Source of the DNA: Pinibacter soli
Lineage (GTDB): Bacteria; Bacteroidota; Bacteroidia; Chitinophagales; Chitinophagaceae
Length of the DNA: 64,000 nucleotides
Assembly (NCBI RefSeq): GCF_029961145.1
Contig: NZ_JASBRG010000007.1
Span: forward strand, 2,646,189 to 2,710,188
Reading direction: 5' to 3'
Shown: piece after piece, positions 17,330-26,454 of the stretch
Position numbering within the stretch: the stretch's first letter is position 1
Layout: each line of letters opens with the position of its first letter
The notes under the pieces: model-generated
Told to the model about the DNA's origin: nothing
Database searches by the model: none
What the model saw: only the letters and a program-made list of their open reading frames with translations
Program-made: the position numbers and the translations under genes

Positions 17330-18202
17330 TTACTTTTTGATTACTTCTGCCATTTTTTTACCAATGTCAGCAGGGCTTTGTACTACGTGTATACCGCAGT
17401 CAGCCATGATCTTCATTTTTGCAGCAGCTGTATCATCTGCACCGCCAATGATCGCACCTGCGTGGCCCATACGGCGGCCCGGAGGCGCTGTTTGACCGGC
17501 AATGAAACCTACAACTGGCTTAGTACCGTTTTCTTTGATCCATTTTGCTGCTTCAGCTTCCATGCTACCACCAATTTCACCAATCATAACGATACCTTCT
17601 GTTTCAGGATCGTTCATCAATAATTCTACCGCTTCTTTAGTTGGAGTACCGATGATTGGGTCACCACCAATACCAATAGCTGTAGAAATGCCCAAACCAG
17701 CTTTTGCAACCTGGTCAGCGGCTTCATATGTTAAGGTACCTGATTTAGATACGATACCGATTTTACCAGTTTTGAATACAAAGCCCGGCATGATACCAAC
17801 TTTACACTCACCGGCAGTGATTACACCGGGACAGTTTGGCCCGATCAATCTTGTTTTTTTGCCTTGCAAATAGTTTTTAGCCTTTACCATGTCCTGAACC
17901 GGAATACCTTCTGTGATACAAACTACCAGTTCAATACCAGCTTCTGCTGCTTCCATGATAGCGTCTGCAGCGAATGCCGGCGGTACAAATATGATGGAAA
18001 CATTAGCGCCGGTTGCTTTTACGGCGTCTGCTACTGTGTTAAAAACCGGACGGTCAAGGTGAGAGGTACCGCCTTTGTTTGGCGTAACGCCACCTACTAC
18101 ATTGGTACCGTATTCGATCATTTGGGTGGCATGGAACGTTCCTTCTGTTCCTGTAAAGCCCTGAACCAAAATTTTAGAACTTTTGTTGACTAAAACGCTC
18201 AT
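17330..18202 (-). CDS. sucD: Succinate-CoA ligase, alpha subunit
   Basis: SucD forms, with SucC, the TCA-cycle enzyme that interconverts succinyl-CoA and succinate with ADP or GDP phosphorylation. The 290-residue protein has the CoA-binding N-terminal Rossmann domain ([19 protein letters not shown]), the [10 protein letters not shown] segment of the ligase domain and the phosphorylated histidine in [10 protein letters not shown] (H247). Length and start match the family. The sucC gene is not in this window, so the two subunits are encoded apart. A TACTTTTG promoter box lies about 20 bases upstream of the ATG. Confidence 0.97.
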   Translation of the reverse strand: MSVLVNKSSKILVQGFTGTEGTFHATQMIEYGTNVVGGVTPNKGGTSHLDRPVFNTVADAVKATGANVSIIFVPPAFAADAIMEAAEAGIELVVCITEGIPVQDMVKAKNYLQGKKTRLIGPNCPGVITAGECKVGIMPGFVFKTGKIGIVSKSGTLTYEAADQVAKAGLGISTAIGIGGDPIIGTPTKEAVELLMNDPETEGIVMIGEIGGSMEAEAAKWIKENGTKPVVGFIAGQTAPPGRRMGHAGAIIGGADDTAAAKMKIMADCGIHVVQSPADIGKKMAEVIKK

Positions 18203-18222
18203 ACGCTTTTTTTTAAGTTGGG

Positions 18223-18230
18223 CAAAAGTA
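18223..18230 (-). promoter_or_regulatory. -7 promoter box of sucD
   Basis: The minus strand reads TACTTTTG, an exact TAnnTTTG match, giving a leader of about 15 A-rich bases. No Shine-Dalgarno site is present. Confidence 0.55.
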
Positions 18231-18250
18231 AGGCAAACAGGCGGGAATTT

Positions 18251-18387
18251 GAATTAATAATTAATAATTAATAATTAAGAGGGCAGCATTCAATAGTGAA
18301 TACCACCCTCAATTTTTTAACCACTTTTGCAACTTCGCTTTTGTCAGGCAGGCAGCCGTATTAATTCTTAATTATTAATTATTAATT
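18251..18387. repeat. Mirrored TTAATAATTAATAATTAA repeat 3' of mlaF
   Basis: A 21-base arm at 18259-18279 is the perfect reverse complement of 18367-18387, and the left arm continues as a tandem AATTAATA run from 18252. The right arm ends three bases from the mlaF stop at 18390. The loop holds no gene. Confidence 0.75.
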
Positions 18388-18389
18388 GC

Positions 18390-19223
18390 TTAGGAGTTCA
18401 GCACGTCCTCATCACTATTCAACAGCTCGTCCATGTTGCGGTCGTTGTCTATCTTGCCTTTTACCTCGAGCATACGCATGTCCTTGGCATCCTTAAGGAA
18501 CTCAGAGGCAAAAATGAAGGAGTTGAGTTTCTCGTTTTTATTGAAGATTATTTCTTTGTTATTTCCTTCCCACTCCTTATGACCCTGGTACATGTAAATG
18601 ATATTATCACCTATTTCCATCACACTGTTCATGTCGTGGGTGTTAATCACGGTGGTGATGTTGTACTCTGTCGTGAGTTCTTTAATCAGCTGGTCAATTA
18701 CAAGTGAGGTTTGCGGATCGAGGCCGGAGTTCGGCTCATCGCAGAAAAGATATTTAGGATTGAGCACGATGGCACGGGCGATACCTACTCTTTTTTTCAT
18801 ACCACCGCTTATCTCTGCAGGAAACTTCTTGTTGGCATCTTTCAGGTTTACCCTTGCCAATACTTCGTTTACTCGTTTTAGCTTATCCTGGTAAGAATCT
18901 TTGGTAAACATGTCGAGCGGAAACATTACGTTTTGCTCCACGGTCAAACTGTCGAACAATGCAGAGCCCTGAAAAAGCATTCCGATCTGCTTGCGGGTTT
19001 CTTTTTTTTCCTCATCGCTCATGGTAACGAGGTCGTTCCCGCTGTACAAAATTTCCCCTTCATCAGGTTCAAAAAGACCCACCAGGCATTTCATGAATAC
19101 CGTTTTACCACTACCGCTGGAACCGATTATCAGATTGCATTTGCCCGCTTGCATCGTGGCATCCACACCTTTAATAACCAGTTTATCTTCAAAACCTTTT
19201 TTTAAGTTTTTTACTTCAATCAT
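18390..19223 (-). CDS. mlaF: MlaF-type ABC transporter ATPase (phospholipid/toluene-tolerance system)
   Basis: This is the ATPase of the MlaFEDB-type lipid transporter that keeps outer-membrane lipid asymmetry. In its 277 residues the Walker A site is GSSGSGKT (34-41), the signature is ISGGMKKRVGIARA, Walker B is YLFCDEPNSGLDP and the switch histidine lies in NTHDM. A C-terminal tail of about 35 residues rich in Asp, Glu and Asn follows the ATPase core. It lies downstream of mlaE on the same strand with an 86-base gap. MlaD and the other partners are not adjacent here. Confidence 0.93.
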   Translation of the reverse strand: MIEVKNLKKGFEDKLVIKGVDATMQAGKCNLIIGSSGSGKTVFMKCLVGLFEPDEGEILYSGNDLVTMSDEEKKETRKQIGMLFQGSALFDSLTVEQNVMFPLDMFTKDSYQDKLKRVNEVLARVNLKDANKKFPAEISGGMKKRVGIARAIVLNPKYLFCDEPNSGLDPQTSLVIDQLIKELTTEYNITTVINTHDMNSVMEIGDNIIYMYQGHKEWEGNNKEIIFNKNEKLNSFIFASEFLKDAKDMRMLEVKGKIDNDRNMDELLNSDEDVLNS

Positions 19224-19309
19224 AAAGAAGAATAATTCAAAAGTTAAAAGTCAAAAGTCAAAAACGGATCCACCATTTTTACTTTTGAATTTTTAATTTT
19301 TACTTTTTG

Positions 19310-20047
19310 TCACAGCAACAACGCAGACAACACATAATCCGCCATCAAAATAAGCACGCAGCTTACTACCACGCTTTTTGTACTTGCCCTACCAATTTCA
19401 AGAGCTCCGCCGCTTACGTTATATCCGTAAAAAGCAGGTATGCTGGAAATGAAAAAAGCAAATGTGTATGATTTTGCCATGGCAAAGAACACGTTGTAGG
19501 GCGTAAAGTTTTGGAGTAACCCTTTAGTATAATCTGCGGAGCTTAAAATACCAGAGGATGTTCCGGCAATGCGCCCTCCTAAAATCCCCAATCCTGCAGA
19601 AACCACTACCAGCATGGGTATTACCAATAATGCCGCAAGAATTTTTGGCATAACAAGATATGCCTTGCTGTTAATACCCATAATTTCCAGCGCATCGATC
19701 TGCTCACTTACGCGCATGTTACCAAGCTCACTGGCAATTTTACTCCCTACCACACCCGCCAGTACAATACAAACCAGCGTTGGGGCAAATTCAAGTATTA
19801 CCGTGTCTCGAACGATCTGTGCAATGGTGCTTTTAGGAATAATAGGGCTTACAAGCTGATAAGCTGTTTGAACAGCAGATACGGCACCCATAAAAAAGGA
19901 AATGATGACTACGATTCCCAAAGATCCTATTCCAATATCTGAACATTGATGCATAAACTCCTTCCAGTACATCTTTCCGTTTTCCGGTTTGGAAAACATT
20001 CCTTTGAGCATCAACAAATACCTGCCTGTTTCGGTAAATAACTTCAT
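19310..20047 (-). CDS. mlaE: MlaE-type ABC transporter permease
   Basis: The 245-residue MlaE/DUF140 permease is the membrane dimer of the phospholipid transporter, working with MlaF encoded just downstream. It shows the amphipathic N terminus (YLLMLKGMFSKPENGKMYWKEF), then five hydrophobic segments with GSLGIVVIISFFMGAVSAVQ, EFAPTLVCIVLAGVVGSKIASELGNMRVSEQIDALEIMGIN (the conserved coupling loop) and PAFYGYNVSGGALEIGRASTKSVV. The start is typical. A TACATTTG promoter box lies about 40 bases upstream. Together mlaE and mlaF form a two-gene unit. Confidence 0.94.
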   Translation of the reverse strand: MKLFTETGRYLLMLKGMFSKPENGKMYWKEFMHQCSDIGIGSLGIVVIISFFMGAVSAVQTAYQLVSPIIPKSTIAQIVRDTVILEFAPTLVCIVLAGVVGSKIASELGNMRVSEQIDALEIMGINSKAYLVMPKILAALLVIPMLVVVSAGLGILGGRIAGTSSGILSSADYTKGLLQNFTPYNVFFAMAKSYTFAFFISSIPAFYGYNVSGGALEIGRASTKSVVVSCVLILMADYVLSALLL

Positions 20048-20084
20048 TTATAACAAATTGAAAATCTTATTCCCTAATAATGCT

Positions 20085-20092
20085 CAAATGTA
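20085..20092 (-). promoter_or_regulatory. -7 promoter box of mlaE-mlaF
   Basis: The minus strand reads TACATTTG (exact TAnnTTTG), just downstream of the long GTACGA hairpin. The predicted leader is about 32 bases. Confidence 0.55.
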
Positions 20093-20110
20093 AACGTAAA
20101 AATGGGAAAA

Positions 20111-20199
20111 GTGTACGATGTACGAAGTACGGTGTACGAAATTCGTTAGAATGCCAATCCTAAAACAATTTCGTACACCGTACTTCGTACATCGTACAC
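20111..20199. repeat. Perfect 33-bp inverted repeat of GTACGA words 3' of maeB
   Basis: 20111-20143 is the exact reverse complement of 20167-20199, with a 23-base loop. Each arm is itself built from repeated GTGTACGA/GTACGAAGTACG words. The right arm ends five bases from the maeB stop. A degenerate copy of one arm occurs at about 23296-23325. Confidence 0.9.
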
Positions 20200-20203
20200 C
20201 CTG

Positions 20204-22552
20204 CTAAATCTCCCTTGCCACTTTATTAAACTTCTTCCACCACGGAGATTTCTTCACTTCTTCCTCTGTAGAAATATTTTTACACTTCTGCTGGGCGCTG
20301 ATCACGGCTACGAGTGCCATGTTGAAAATGCTTCTTACAGAACTACCCAATTGCAGGATGTGTACAGGTTTTTTCAGGCCCAACAAAATTGGTCCGATAG
20401 CATCCGCGCCTCCTACTTCTTTCAAAATATTATAAGCAATATTACCTGCGGCAAGGTTAGGAAATATCAATGTGTTTACATCTTGTCCCACCAACTCGCT
20501 GAATGGATAGTTGTCTTTCAGGATGTCTTGATTAAAGGCGATATTTGCCTGCACCTCACCATCTACTATAAGCGAAGGATTTCTTTCTTTTACAATGGCT
20601 CTTGCTTTTGCCATTAGCTGCGCTTCTGGTGATGCGCTGCTGCCGAAATTGCTGTAGCTGAGCATTGCAATTTTGGGCGTCAGGTTAAAGTTCCTTACCT
20701 CTTTCGCCACCATTAAAGTAATATCAGCCAACTCTTCTGCAGTTGGGTTGAAGTTTACTGTTGTATCCGCCATGAACAACGGACCTTTTTTAGTCAACAG
20801 CAAATACATACCTGCAATTTTTTGAGCACTATCTTCTTTGCCTATTACCTGCAATGCCGGCCTGATCGCATCTGCGTAGTTCCTTGTTAACCCGGAAAGC
20901 ATTGCATCAGCTTCGCCTGTTTCCACCATCATGCTACCAAAGTAGTTGCGGTCACGCATCATTTTGATGGACTCATATTTAGAAACTCCTTTGCGCTGCC
21001 GTTTTTTGAAGAATATCTCTCCGTATTGAATGCGTTTTTCGTTGAACTCTTTGTCTTTCGGATCAATGATCGGAAATCCCTCCAAATCGATCTGATTCTC
21101 TTCTGCCAGTTGATGGATCTTTTTCTCATCACCTAACAGTATCGGATATGCGACACCTTCTTCAAAAACCAATTGTGCCGCTTTCAATATTTTCAGGTTA
21201 TCTGCCTCTGTAAATACCAAACGTTTAGGCTGGCTGCGGGCCTTGCTACCCAATACACGCATTAATTGGTTGTCTAGGCCAAGGCGTTTGTTCAGCTCAA
21301 CTTTATAAGCATCCCAATCCTGAATCGGAGATTTTGCCACACCGCTTTCTATCGCAGCTTTCGCCACAGCCGGAGCTACTGTTTCCAGCAGACGCGGATC
21401 AAGTGGTTTTGGAATAATATAATCCGGCCCAAATGCGATGTTCTTTTCGTTGTACGCCAAGTTCACTATATCAGGAACCGGTTTTCGTGCCATTTCTGCC
21501 AAAGCGTGAACAGCAGCGAGTTTCATTTCCTCATTAATAGCAGAAGCTCTCACATCCAGTGCTCCGCGGAAGATATAAGGGAAACCAAGTACATTGTTTA
21601 CCTGGTTCGGATAATCGCTCCGGCCCGTTGCCATGATAATATCTTTGCGGGAAGCGATGGCAATTTCATAATCAATTTCCGGCGTTGGATTTGCCATGGC
21701 AAACACGATCGGATTTTTCGCCATGCTCTTTACCATCTCTGCAGTTACGATGTTTCCGGCACTAAGGCCAATGAAAACATCGGCATCCTTCATAGCGCCA
21801 GCCAGATTAATGTCGCGCTTTTTAGGAGATGCCAGTTCTCTAGCCGTTTCGCCAAGGTCAGTTCTTTCTGCATGTACAAAACCGTTTACGTCGAAGATCA
21901 TTACGTTTTCCAGTTTTGCACCAAGTGCCAGGTATAATTTAAGGCAGGACAAAGCTGCAGCACCCGCTCCGCTCACTACAAATCTTGCCTTTTCTATTTT
22001 CTTTTTTTGCAGCTCAAGCGCGTTCAGCAAAGCTGCCGCACTAATGATGGCCGTTCCGTGCTGATCATCGTGCATTACGGGAATGGCGAGTTGTTTGCGT
22101 AGTTCTTTTTCTATGTAAAAACATTCCGGCGCTTTAATATCTTCCAGGTTAATTCCTCCGAAAGTTGGCTCCAGCGCCTTTACGATCTGCACGAATTTTT
22201 CAGGATCTTTTTCATTGATCTCAATGTCAAATACGTCGATATCTGCGAATATTTTGAACAAAACGCCTTTTCCTTCCATCACCGGTTTTCCGGCTTCCGG
22301 GCCTATATCGCCCAGACCAAGCACTGCAGTACCATTACTGATCACCGCTACAAGGTTTCCTTTGGCGGTGTATTTATAAACGTTTTCTACATTTTTTTTG
22401 ATTTCGAGGCAAGGTTCTGCTACCCCTGGAGAGTAGGCAAGTGAAAGATCTCTTTGTGTCTTAGCTTCTTTTGTTGGAATCACTTCTATCTTGCCTGGTC
22501 GTCCCATGGCATGATATTCTAACGCCTGTTCGCGTCCTAGCTTTTTTTGCAT
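20204..22552 (-). CDS. maeB: NADP-dependent malic enzyme fused to a phosphotransacetylase-like domain
   Basis: MaeB decarboxylates malate to pyruvate with NADP, supplying NADPH and linking the TCA cycle to pyruvate. The 782-residue protein has the malic domain first (residues about 1-425; [32 protein letters not shown] for nucleotide binding, [14 protein letters not shown]) and then a phosphate acetyl/butyryltransferase-like domain (about 430-782; [52 protein letters not shown]). In characterised members the second domain is regulatory (acetyl-CoA sensing) rather than catalytic. It is transcribed alone. A stem-loop lies in its leader and a perfect 33-bp inverted repeat follows its stop. Confidence 0.95.
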   Translation of the reverse strand: MQKKLGREQALEYHAMGRPGKIEVIPTKEAKTQRDLSLAYSPGVAEPCLEIKKNVENVYKYTAKGNLVAVISNGTAVLGLGDIGPEAGKPVMEGKGVLFKIFADIDVFDIEINEKDPEKFVQIVKALEPTFGGINLEDIKAPECFYIEKELRKQLAIPVMHDDQHGTAIISAAALLNALELQKKKIEKARFVVSGAGAAALSCLKLYLALGAKLENVMIFDVNGFVHAERTDLGETARELASPKKRDINLAGAMKDADVFIGLSAGNIVTAEMVKSMAKNPIVFAMANPTPEIDYEIAIASRKDIIMATGRSDYPNQVNNVLGFPYIFRGALDVRASAINEEMKLAAVHALAEMARKPVPDIVNLAYNEKNIAFGPDYIIPKPLDPRLLETVAPAVAKAAIESGVAKSPIQDWDAYKVELNKRLGLDNQLMRVLGSKARSQPKRLVFTEADNLKILKAAQLVFEEGVAYPILLGDEKKIHQLAEENQIDLEGFPIIDPKDKEFNEKRIQYGEIFFKKRQRKGVSKYESIKMMRDRNYFGSMMVETGEADAMLSGLTRNYADAIRPALQVIGKEDSAQKIAGMYLLLTKKGPLFMADTTVNFNPTAEELADITLMVAKEVRNFNLTPKIAMLSYSNFGSSASPEAQLMAKARAIVKERNPSLIVDGEVQANIAFNQDILKDNYPFSELVGQDVNTLIFPNLAAGNIAYNILKEVGGADAIGPILLGLKKPVHILQLGSSVRSIFNMALVAVISAQQKCKNISTEEEVKKSPWWKKFNKVAREI

Positions 22553-22945
22553 ATGTAAAATTTAGGTGATGGGCGACACCCGTTCAACATCGTTGCCCGC
22601 CCTGATGAAACCGTTCGGACGGGTGTCACTCACTTCAGCTGATAAATAAAATTCAGCAATGGGGCCGCAAAATACGAAAATGGCGATTACAAGGCGCTGG
22701 ACATTGAATTTTAAGGCTTTGGCCGCGATTGCAGATTCTAACAACAAATAAAATTTTCAACTTGTTTATTGCAGGAATAGAGCAGATCAATGAAAATCAA
22801 TTAAAAAATGTCGCCAACAAAAGCATATCATCTTCTCTGTTGATTCAAACCATTAACAATCAATACATTTGCCAATTTATCATATATTGATCTTTTTACT
22901 TTTATCGTTTTAAAAATTGCCGGATATTAGGTAATAATTTATCCT
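22553..22945. other. Intergenic region upstream of maeB and the DUF1801 gene
   Basis: The divergent promoters of maeB (minus) and the DUF1801 gene (plus) must lie here. On the maeB side a stem (22575-22583 with 22619-22627, GACACCCGT/ACGGGTGTC) lies 23-75 bases before the ATG. The right half is AT-rich with no clear promoter box and no plausible gene. Confidence 0.45.
22575..22627 (-). promoter_or_regulatory. Possible leader stem-loop of maeB
   Basis: Nine-base perfect arms GACACCCGT/ACGGGTGTC enclose a GC-rich loop containing GGGCGGGCAACGA on the transcript strand. It is close enough to the start codon to affect translation, but it could equally be a dispersed palindrome. Confidence 0.35.
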
Positions 22946-23293
22946 ATGCTTCGCCCCATCGATAATTATTTTCTTCAAAAAGAAGAGCCTTTCAAAAGCT
23001 GTCTGCAGTTTTTGAGGCAACATATTCTTTCAATGGACAGCGATATAAAGGAAGACTGGAAATACGGCATGCCATTCTATTGCATTCATGGAAAAATGTT
23101 TTGTTATTTGTGGGTACACAAAAAATACAACCAACCGTACATAGGAATAGTGGAAGGAAACAAACTCGACCATCCGGATCTACTAACGGAAAAAAGAGCG
23201 AGAATGAAAATATTGCTGGTCGATGCGGAGAAAGATATTCCTGTGAAAAAGATCAATCTTATTTTGAGGTCCGCGATCCGGTTGTATAAGTAA
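22946..23293 (+). CDS. DUF1801 (YdhG-like) domain protein
   Basis: This small cytoplasmic protein of 115 residues fits the DUF1801 fold: an N-terminal helix (DNYFLQKEEPFKSCLQFLRQHIL), WKYGMPFYCIHGKMFCYLWVHKK, the strand pair PYIGIVEGNKLDHPDL and a C-terminal LRSAIRLYK helix. Members resemble the frataxin-like YdhG/YdeI proteins, and their function is not established. The next gene, encoding a TfoX-N protein, follows on the same strand after about 90 bases that contain a degenerate GTACGA repeat arm. Confidence 0.8.
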   Translation: MLRPIDNYFLQKEEPFKSCLQFLRQHILSMDSDIKEDWKYGMPFYCIHGKMFCYLWVHKKYNQPYIGIVEGNKLDHPDLLTEKRARMKILLVDAEKDIPVKKINLILRSAIRLYK

Positions 23294-23385
23294 AGGTGTA
23301 TGAAGTACGGTGTACGAGATACTTCCTGAAAGCTCACTCTAATGACTTTCGTACATAGCACGCAGACTTAACTAAACGTCGCCTC

Positions 23386-23730
23386 ATGACCTACAACGAA
23401 AAACTACTTAACCGCGTTCGCGAAGCACTGGACGGTCAGAAAGATTTGGAAGAGAAAAAAATGTTTGGTGGCATCTGTTTTATGATCGATGATAAAATGT
23501 GTATTGGTGTTAACAAAGAAGAAATGCTCTGCCGTATTGGCCCCGATGAAGTGGACGCAGCACTTGAGCACAATGGTGTACGCGAAATGGTAATGGGCGA
23601 TCGCGTTGCGAAAGGCTATGTCTTTATAAGTGAAGAAGCGATGAAGACAAAAAAACAATTTGATCACTGGATCAATCTCTGCCTGGCGTTTAACAAATTT
23701 GCGAAGTCATCGAAAGAGAAGAAGAAATGA
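23386..23730 (+). CDS. TfoX N-terminal domain protein
   Basis: The 114-residue protein matches the TfoX/Sxy N-terminal domain: RVREALDGQKDLEEKKMFGGICFMIDDKMCIGV, MLCRIGPDEVDAAL and GYVFISEEAMKTKKQFDHWINLCLAF, ending in a Lys-rich tail. Stand-alone N-domains are common in Bacteroidota, often next to DUF1801 genes as here. A role in competence, as for full-length Sxy in gammaproteobacteria, should not be assumed. The start ATG is clear. There is no Shine-Dalgarno site. Confidence 0.88.
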   Translation: MTYNEKLLNRVREALDGQKDLEEKKMFGGICFMIDDKMCIGVNKEEMLCRIGPDEVDAALEHNGVREMVMGDRVAKGYVFISEEAMKTKKQFDHWINLCLAFNKFAKSSKEKKK

Positions 23731-23802
23731 TATACAAGTCAAAATGGACATTGCCCACCGTATGCAACCAGCGCAGAAAGAATTCTTAATTCTTAACTGT
23801 CG

Positions 23803-23865
23803 CCTCAACGATATCCCGGCACTTACCACAAACCTTCTCTCCTTTGCCGGGACATGGCGTTGAGG
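23803..23865. repeat. Interrupted stem-loop CCTCAACG..CCCGGCA / TGCCGGG..CGTTGAGG
   Basis: Outer 8-base arms (23803-23810 and 23858-23865) and inner 7-base arms (23815-23821 and 23845-23851) are perfect complements with a small internal loop. It begins about 75 bases past the TfoX-N stop and may serve as its 3' structure. Confidence 0.6.
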
Positions 23866-23930
23866 TCATCACTAATCTGATCTTCATATTTGATTACAAT
23901 ACACCCCCAACTGTAACCAATGAAACTACT

Positions 23931-24041
23931 ATGAAACCATGTTGCTCTTCATCAACAATACAAAGGTTGTTATTTGCAAAGGCAAATAAAACAAGCGGTG
24001 TGGTGAATTGTTATAATTTTGAAGCAGATCGTAGTTATTGA
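23931..24041 (+). CDS. Possible 36-residue Cys-containing peptide
   Basis: The short frame begins MKPCCSSSTIQRLLFAKANK and ends NFEADRSY. It has three cysteines and no signal peptide. Support is weak: it sits between repeat copies and lacks a clear promoter, and the frame is open a little further upstream. It is listed only because nothing else explains this stretch. Confidence 0.2.
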   Translation: MKPCCSSSTIQRLLFAKANKTSGVVNCYNFEADRSY

Positions 24042-24169
24042 AGATGCAGTGTATTTCAGGTAAAAATTAAAAAGGCAAAATAAAGATCACCCGTTGCAAT
24101 ACAGCTGCACGGAAGGAATTCTTAATTCTTAATTGTTCAATCAACGTTTCCAAACATAAACGCTCTCAC

Positions 24170-24964
24170 ATGAAAGTTACCATTACACAAATCGACACCG
24201 CGTGTTTGCTTATAGACATCAATGGTTTTAAGATACTTACTGATCCCGCTTTTGATGAGGCGGGCAAAAAATATTTGCGTGCAGATGGCAAAACCTATTT
24301 GCACAAAACAGGTTCTCCGGCAATGTCAACAGCTGACCTTGGCGCAATTGATCTTGTGTTATTAAGTCACCACCAACATAAAGACAATCTTGATGATGCA
24401 GGCAGAGCTTTTATTGAAACTGTTCCAGGTGTAATTTCCACCAAAGAAGCGGTTGAGCAGCTGCAACTAAATAATGTTTACTCGCTGGAAGAATGGGAAT
24501 CGCTTGAAGTAGAAGCAGACACGGTGGAAGAACTTACCATCACTGCCACACCTTGTCAGCACGCTTCTACAAAAGAAGTAAGTGCAAAAATGGGCCACGT
24601 GATCGGCTTTGTTATTGAATGGAAGGAACAGGCAAACGGTGTTCTATACATTTCTGGCGATACCGTATTATTTGAAGGTGTAAGGGATGTGGCTGAACGC
24701 TTTTTAGTAAACACTGCGATTCTTAATGTTGGCAAAGCGGGCATTCCCGCAAGTACAGGTGATGTGTACTACACCTTCACTGCAGACGAAGCGATCGAAG
24801 TGGCAGAAATGATGCACGTAGATCACCTCATTCCCACACACTGGGAGGGCTGGGACCACTTCCAGGAAAAATCGCAGGAAGCCATGAACCATTTTGCGAA
24901 ATCTCACATTGCAGAGAAAGTGATTAAGCTCGAGCCGGGAAAAGCGGTGGAGATAGATATCTAG
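24170..24964 (+). CDS. MBL-fold metallo-hydrolase (UlaG-like)
   Basis: The 264-residue cytoplasmic protein has the metallo-beta-lactamase fold. The metal motif is HHQHKDN at residues 67-73, in which the last position of the usual HxHxDH is Asn. Later ligands are the histidine in TPCQHAS, the aspartate in YISGDTVLFEG and the histidine in LIPTHWEGW. The layout resembles UlaG-type lactonases and related hydrolases. The Asn variant appears to be normal for this Bacteroidota subgroup (from memory, not checked). The substrate is unknown. The gene stands alone and converges on the membrane-protein gene. Confidence 0.85.
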   Translation: MKVTITQIDTACLLIDINGFKILTDPAFDEAGKKYLRADGKTYLHKTGSPAMSTADLGAIDLVLLSHHQHKDNLDDAGRAFIETVPGVISTKEAVEQLQLNNVYSLEEWESLEVEADTVEELTITATPCQHASTKEVSAKMGHVIGFVIEWKEQANGVLYISGDTVLFEGVRDVAERFLVNTAILNVGKAGIPASTGDVYYTFTADEAIEVAEMMHVDHLIPTHWEGWDHFQEKSQEAMNHFAKSHIAEKVIKLEPGKAVEIDI

Positions 24965-25050
24965 GGAATTGAAAGTTGAAAATTGTTAGGAGTTCATACA
25001 TAGGCAGCATGTTTCATTAAAGAATCTCCTAACAACTATCAACTTGAATA
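24965..25050. repeat. Mirrored repeat between convergent genes (AAGTTGAAAATTGTTAGGAG word)
   Basis: AAGTTGAAAATTGTTAGGAG near 24972-24992 is mirrored by CTCCTAACAACTATCAACTT near 25026-25045. The arms almost fill the gap between the two convergent stops. Confidence 0.65.
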
Positions 25051-26442
25051 TTACTCCTCCGGATTTGCTCTCCATTTTTTAATCAGCGGTATCATTACGA
25101 AGAGCATCATTAGTAAACTGAATACGAAGTTTGTGATAAAAAAACTGTTCGAGTTATCCCCTAACCAGTCGTGCAAACGATCGGAAAAGGTGAACACCTT
25201 CTTCGCTGTGCTATAATGATCATATCTTGTGATTCTATACACGAAACTATACACCGCCAACACAAAAAAGGTAGATACAAATAAAGAAAGCAAATAAGTA
25301 ATTCCCGAAAGAAACTTTTGCCTTTTTTTGAAGGTATTGACAACGCTTATTGAAAGCCCAACAATGCCTACTACAATTGGTGACAGTGTAAGTAGGTTTT
25401 CATCTCTACCAGACGCGAAACCAACAACTGTGCAAACAGTCAGGATCACTCCAGCTATAATGGAAGATATCCATGTTTTTATTGGCGTCACTCTAAAAGA
25501 AAATAACAGGTAGCTTAGACAAAGGGTCCACATACTCAATATCCAATACTCGTCTGGCATGAGGCCTTGCCTTGCAAAATAAATTGTATTTAAAGCCCCA
25601 TTCGCCCTGTATTCGTTTGCTATGTAATAACTGTTAAGCATACCACGACTGTCAAATTTCCCGGATGGGATTTCCTCTTTAACGATAAAATCCGGAGTAG
25701 AAAAAATGCCGTTTACATGCGCAGTTGAATTAAACTTATATTCTGCACCATATTTTCTGCAAAGTTGGAGATACTTGTCAATGCAATTGATAATAGAGTC
25801 CTTCCGGTGCATTTTTAACCAGCTTATTGCTTTTTCATTAAGCAAGCTATCGTAATCAGGTTCGGTTTCATCATAAATACCACGCCCCCTGAAATTCAGA
25901 TAACTCAGGCCTGCAACCATGCCTTTTTCTATTTTGGCAGTGTCAATTTCCCCATCTTCAGCATACTCTTTGCGTGGAGAAAAGTTACTAAGATCAAAGG
26001 GCAAAAAATGACTTGCAAGGGATATGATGCGCCTTTCCTTCTTAATATTTACAGATTTGCCCAATTTATTTATCTTGGTATTGACACCCCATTTCGTTAT
26101 CAGGATTGGGCTTATCAATCCAAAGATTACAATTAAAATGATCAGGAATTCTCTTTGCAAATAAAATTTCGATAAGGGAAGCAGCGCCTTGAACGCATTG
26201 TGCCGCAAGTAAAAAACCAACCACACCAATACTATCAGAAATGCAATAAGCAATTCGACCGCATCGATCGTTATTGCAGCAAAATAGCTCCAGTCGCTAA
26301 CATTTTTCAAAGTTATATTCTGACAATACCCCCAAAAGAAAAATATTATATTTAACGAAATCACCAAAGGCAACATGATATGAAACCTTGTGTTCCATAT
26401 GAGTGGATGATTGGTGAGCATCCAGTTATTGATTTTTTTCAT
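25051..26442 (-). CDS. Polytopic membrane protein, partner of an ABC ATPase
   Basis: The 463-residue protein has about three hydrophobic segments near the N terminus (around 22-42, 55-78 and 93-113), a large hydrophilic loop (about 120-300) that probably faces the periplasm, and five or so further helices at the C terminus. Its gene begins 12 bases after the ABC ATPase gene ends, so the two are co-transcribed and likely form one transporter or lipid/protein-handling complex. The shape (helix bundle, large exported loop, helix bundle) recalls ABC-2 or MacB/LolE-type permeases without a clear match. Family not recognised, substrate unknown. Confidence 0.8.
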   Translation of the reverse strand: MKKINNWMLTNHPLIWNTRFHIMLPLVISLNIIFFFWGYCQNITLKNVSDWSYFAAITIDAVELLIAFLIVLVWLVFYLRHNAFKALLPLSKFYLQREFLIILIVIFGLISPILITKWGVNTKINKLGKSVNIKKERRIISLASHFLPFDLSNFSPRKEYAEDGEIDTAKIEKGMVAGLSYLNFRGRGIYDETEPDYDSLLNEKAISWLKMHRKDSIINCIDKYLQLCRKYGAEYKFNSTAHVNGIFSTPDFIVKEEIPSGKFDSRGMLNSYYIANEYRANGALNTIYFARQGLMPDEYWILSMWTLCLSYLLFSFRVTPIKTWISSIIAGVILTVCTVVGFASGRDENLLTLSPIVVGIVGLSISVVNTFKKRQKFLSGITYLLSLFVSTFFVLAVYSFVYRITRYDHYSTAKKVFTFSDRLHDWLGDNSNSFFITNFVFSLLMMLFVMIPLIKKWRANPEE

Positions 26443-26454
26443 GGTTGGGGTTAA

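Larger units (their letters stand above)
23731..24169. other. Spacer with a repeat pair, a cruciform and a possible short reading frame
   Basis: Two related stretches, about 23741-23812 and 24086-24152, share GCAACCAGCGCAGAAAGAATTCTTAATTCTTAA-like words. Between them lie a long stem (23803-23865) and a 36-codon open frame (23931-24041). No known gene is recognised. Confidence 0.45.
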
